From an uncultured Bacteroides sp. (GTDB taxonomy: Bacteria; Bacteroidota; Bacteroidia; Bacteroidales; Bacteroidaceae), in contig NZ_CAJTSC010000069.1 of assembly GCF_910578895.1 (NCBI RefSeq), forward strand, positions 1 to 15,044: DNA of 15,044 bases. Reading direction: 5' to 3'. The first letter of the stretch is position 1. The number at the start of each line of letters is the position of its first letter. This document shows, piece after piece, positions 12,891 through 15,044 of this stretch. The notes beneath the pieces were generated by a model, which did no database searches, had not been told where the DNA came from, and worked only from the letters and a program-made list of their open reading frames with translations. Made by a program: the position numbers and the translations under genes.

Positions 12891-14939
12891 ATGAAAAAAC
12901 AACTGATTTCCGCGGTGGCCGCCGTGTCTTTGCTGACAGCTTGCGGCGGAGCGCCGAAAACTACTGCCGAGGCAGAAAAATTTGATTATACAGTGGAACA
13001 ATTTGCAGACTTACAGATTTTACGCTACCGCGTACCGGAATTTGAGAATTTGTCTCTCAAGCAGAAAGAATTAGTTTATTACCTCACCGAAGCCGCTTTG
13101 CAGGGACGTGACATTTTGTTCGACCAGAACGGAAAATACAACCTCACAATCCGCCGCATGCTGGAAGCCGTCTATACAGGCTATGCCGGAGACAAGGCTT
13201 CGGCAGATTTCAAGGCGATGGAGGTGTACTTGAAACGGGTATGGTTCTCCAACGGCATTCACCATCATTATGGCAGCGAGAAGTTTGTGCCGGGTTTCTC
13301 TCCCGAATTTCTGCGGCAGGCTCTGCTGAGCGTGGACGCCGCTGCACTTCCGCTTGCCGACGGGCAGACGGCGGAACAGCTTTACGAGGAGGTGGCTCCC
13401 GTCATCTTCGACCCCGAGGTGATGCCGAAACGCGTGAACCAGGCGGCGGGCGAAGACCTGGTGCTGACTTCCGCATGTAATTATTATGACGGGGTGACGC
13501 AGCAGGAAGCTGAGGCTTTTTACAATGCCATGAAAGACCCCAAGGATGAAACGCCGGTTTCTTACGGGCTGAACAGCCGTCTGGTGAAGGAAGACGGCAA
13601 GGTCTTCGAAAAGGTGTGGAAAGCGGGCGGCCTGTACGGTCCGGCTATCGAAAAGATTGTATATTGGCTGAAGAAGGCGGAAACCGTTGCCGAAACTCCG
13701 GAACAGCAGGCGGTTATAGCCAAGCTGGTCGAATTCTACGAGACGGGCGACCTGAAAACCTTTGACGACTATGCCATCCTTTGGGTGAAGGACTTGAATT
13801 CACGCATCGACTTCGTGAACGGATTTACCGAAAGTTATGGCGACCCGTTGGGCATGAAAGCCAGTTGGGAGTCTTTGGTGAACTTCAAGGACCTGGAGGC
13901 TACCCGCCGCACGGAGCTTATCAGCGACAACGCGCAGTGGTTCGAAGACCATTCTCCGGTGGAGAAGCAGTTCAAGAAGGAAGAGGTGAAAGGGGTTTCC
14001 GCAAAGGTCATCACTGCCGCCATCCTGGCGGGCGACCTTTATCCGGCAACGGCTATCGGCATCAACCTGCCCAATGCGAACTGGATACGCAGCCATCACG
14101 GCTCCAAGTCCGTTACGATTGGCAACATCACGGATGCCTACAGCAAGGCGGCTCATGGCAACGGCTTCAACGAGGAGTTTGTGTATAGCGATGCCGAGTT
14201 GCAGCTGATAGACAAATATGCCGATGTCACCGATAACCTGCATACCGACCTGCACGAGTGTTTGGGACACGGTTCCGGCAAACTGCTTCCGGGCGTGGAC
14301 CCCGATGCGCTGAAGGCCTACGGCTCTACCGTCGAAGAGGCGCGTGCCGACCTGTTCGGGCTTTACTATGTGGCAGACCCGAAGCTGGTGGAGCTGGGTT
14401 TGACTCCGAGTGCGGATGCCTACAAGGCGCAGTTCTATACCTACCTGATGAACGGTCTGATGACCCAGCTTGTGCGTATCGAACCGGGAAATAATGTGGA
14501 GGAAGCCCACATGCGCAACCGCCAGCTCATAGCCCGTTGGGTATATGAGAAGGGTGCTGCCGACAAGGTGGTGGAACTGGTGAAGAAGGACGGAAAGACA
14601 TACGTCGTAATCAACGATTATGAAAAAGTGCGCGGCTTGTTCGGCGAGTTGCTTGCCGAGATACAGCGCATCAAGTCGACCGGTGACTATGACGCCGCCC
14701 GTGAACTGGTAGAGGCATACGCCGTAAAGGTAGACCCGCAGCTGCATGCCGAGGTACTGGAGCGCTACAAGAAGCTGAACCTTGCCCCTTACAAAGGCTT
14801 CGTCAATCCGAAGTATGAGGCTGTGACGGATGCGGACGGCAATATAACCGATGTAACCGTGACTTATGACGAGGGGTATGCGGAGCAGATGTTGCGTTAC
14901 AGCAAGGATTATTCGGTGTTGCCTTCGGTAAACAATTAG
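12891..14939 (+). CDS. Dipeptidyl peptidase III, lipoprotein form (M49 metallopeptidase)
   Basis: This zinc exopeptidase removes dipeptides from the N-terminus of short peptides. From the ATG at 12891 it has 682 residues. The M49 zinc site is HECLGH at 455-460 (His455, Glu456, His460) with the second motif EEARAD at 482-487 (zinc ligand Glu483). These positions are seven residues above those I recall for the characterised B. thetaiotaomicron enzyme, so the proteins appear collinear. The five-residue gap form HExxGH is the one seen in Bacteroides, not the HExxxH reported for eukaryotic M49 enzymes. A signal peptide ends in the lipobox LLTAC (Cys18), so the enzyme is probably anchored in the periplasm; no acidic surface-export signal follows Cys18. 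An in-frame GTG at 12834 would add 19 residues from inside the terminator and is rejected. Repeat copy B follows the stop immediately. Confidence 0.95.
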   Translation: MKKQLISAVAAVSLLTACGGAPKTTAEAEKFDYTVEQFADLQILRYRVPEFENLSLKQKELVYYLTEAALQGRDILFDQNGKYNLTIRRMLEAVYTGYAGDKASADFKAMEVYLKRVWFSNGIHHHYGSEKFVPGFSPEFLRQALLSVDAAALPLADGQTAEQLYEEVAPVIFDPEVMPKRVNQAAGEDLVLTSACNYYDGVTQQEAEAFYNAMKDPKDETPVSYGLNSRLVKEDGKVFEKVWKAGGLYGPAIEKIVYWLKKAETVAETPEQQAVIAKLVEFYETGDLKTFDDYAILWVKDLNSRIDFVNGFTESYGDPLGMKASWESLVNFKDLEATRRTELISDNAQWFEDHSPVEKQFKKEEVKGVSAKVITAAILAGDLYPATAIGINLPNANWIRSHHGSKSVTIGNITDAYSKAAHGNGFNEEFVYSDAELQLIDKYADVTDNLHTDLHECLGHGSGKLLPGVDPDALKAYGSTVEEARADLFGLYYVADPKLVELGLTPSADAYKAQFYTYLMNGLMTQLVRIEPGNNVEEAHMRNRQLIARWVYEKGAADKVVELVKKDGKTYVVINDYEKVRGLFGELLAEIQRIKSTGDYDAARELVEAYAVKVDPQLHAEVLERYKKLNLAPYKGFVNPKYEAVTDADGNITDVTVTYDEGYAEQMLRYSKDYSVLPSVNN

Positions 14940-14940
14940 A

Positions 14941-15044
14941 GCCTGTTTAAATTTTCTTCAAAAAGTTTTTCTTCAGCTTCTTTTGATAGTTCTTTCAGGT
15001 CTGTTTTCCTCTTTTTATTCGTCACATAGCCCGCTATGCTCCTC
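14941..15044. repeat. Long palindromic intergenic repeat, copy B (cut by window end)
   Basis: It begins two bases after the DPP III stop with GCCTGTTTAAATTTT and follows copy A in order: CTTCAAAAAGTT, CTTC words, GTTTTCCTCTTTTTAT, CGTCACATAGCCCG and CTATGCTCCTC, where the window ends. The loop carries the small palindrome CATAGC/GCTATG, more regular than in copy A. TGATAGTTCTTTC in its left half equals the reverse complement of part of the right half of copy A (about 9346-9358), confirming that the family is a palindrome. The right half should lie just past the window. Confidence 0.8.

Noticed and set aside
13800..14747. 315-codon minus-strand frame opposite the peptidase gene
   Set aside because: Shadow of the DPP III gene, which carries the intact zinc-site motifs.

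Overview
The window looks like a chromosomal segment from a Bacteroides-type gut bacterium (order Bacteroidales). The evidence is several promoters of the Bacteroides form (TAnnTTTG, one with a TTTG box 21 bases upstream), typical Bacteroides lipoprotein signal peptides, a lone AraC-type DNA-binding domain protein, and a lipoprotein dipeptidyl peptidase III whose catalytic residues sit at a constant +7 offset from those I recall for the B. thetaiotaomicron enzyme. The species cannot be fixed from the sequence alone.

Layout. (1) 1-340: a small cysteine-rich lipoprotein gene with its own terminator. (2) 370-7170: a leucine operon, leuA - leuC - leuD - second leuA-like synthase (possible citramalate synthase) - small membrane protein - leuB. 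In front of leuA there is an unannotated 27-codon leader peptide with an Ile-Ile-Ile-Leu-Leu run, followed by a strong intrinsic terminator and a possible competing antiterminator, which is the architecture of leucine-sensing transcription attenuation. (3) 7171-8250: cysK, whose leader holds a 21-base inverted repeat enclosing the start of a 22-codon upstream ORF. (4) 8355-9203: a secreted TPR protein. (5) 9217-9383: a long palindromic repeat between convergent genes; a second copy starts at 14941 and runs off the window. (6) 9403-11226, minus strand: a RecQ-family helicase with a near-consensus promoter. (7) 11254-12327: about 1.07 kb without a convincing gene, holding a 9-base tandem repeat array, a 14-bp perfect hairpin and a 22-base tandem repeat array with palindromic cores. 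(8) 12328-12792: an AraC-type HTH protein with a strong terminator. (9) 12891-14939: dipeptidyl peptidase III.

How the genes fit together. LeuA commits 2-oxoisovalerate to leucine, LeuCD isomerises and LeuB oxidises. The second synthase in the same transcript could supply citramalate to the same LeuCD and LeuB enzymes to make 2-oxobutyrate for isoleucine. That would fit a leader peptide rich in both Ile and Leu codons. No mobile element, phage or defence system was found. The most interesting signals are regulatory and repetitive: the leu attenuator, the cysK leader, and the intergenic repeat families.
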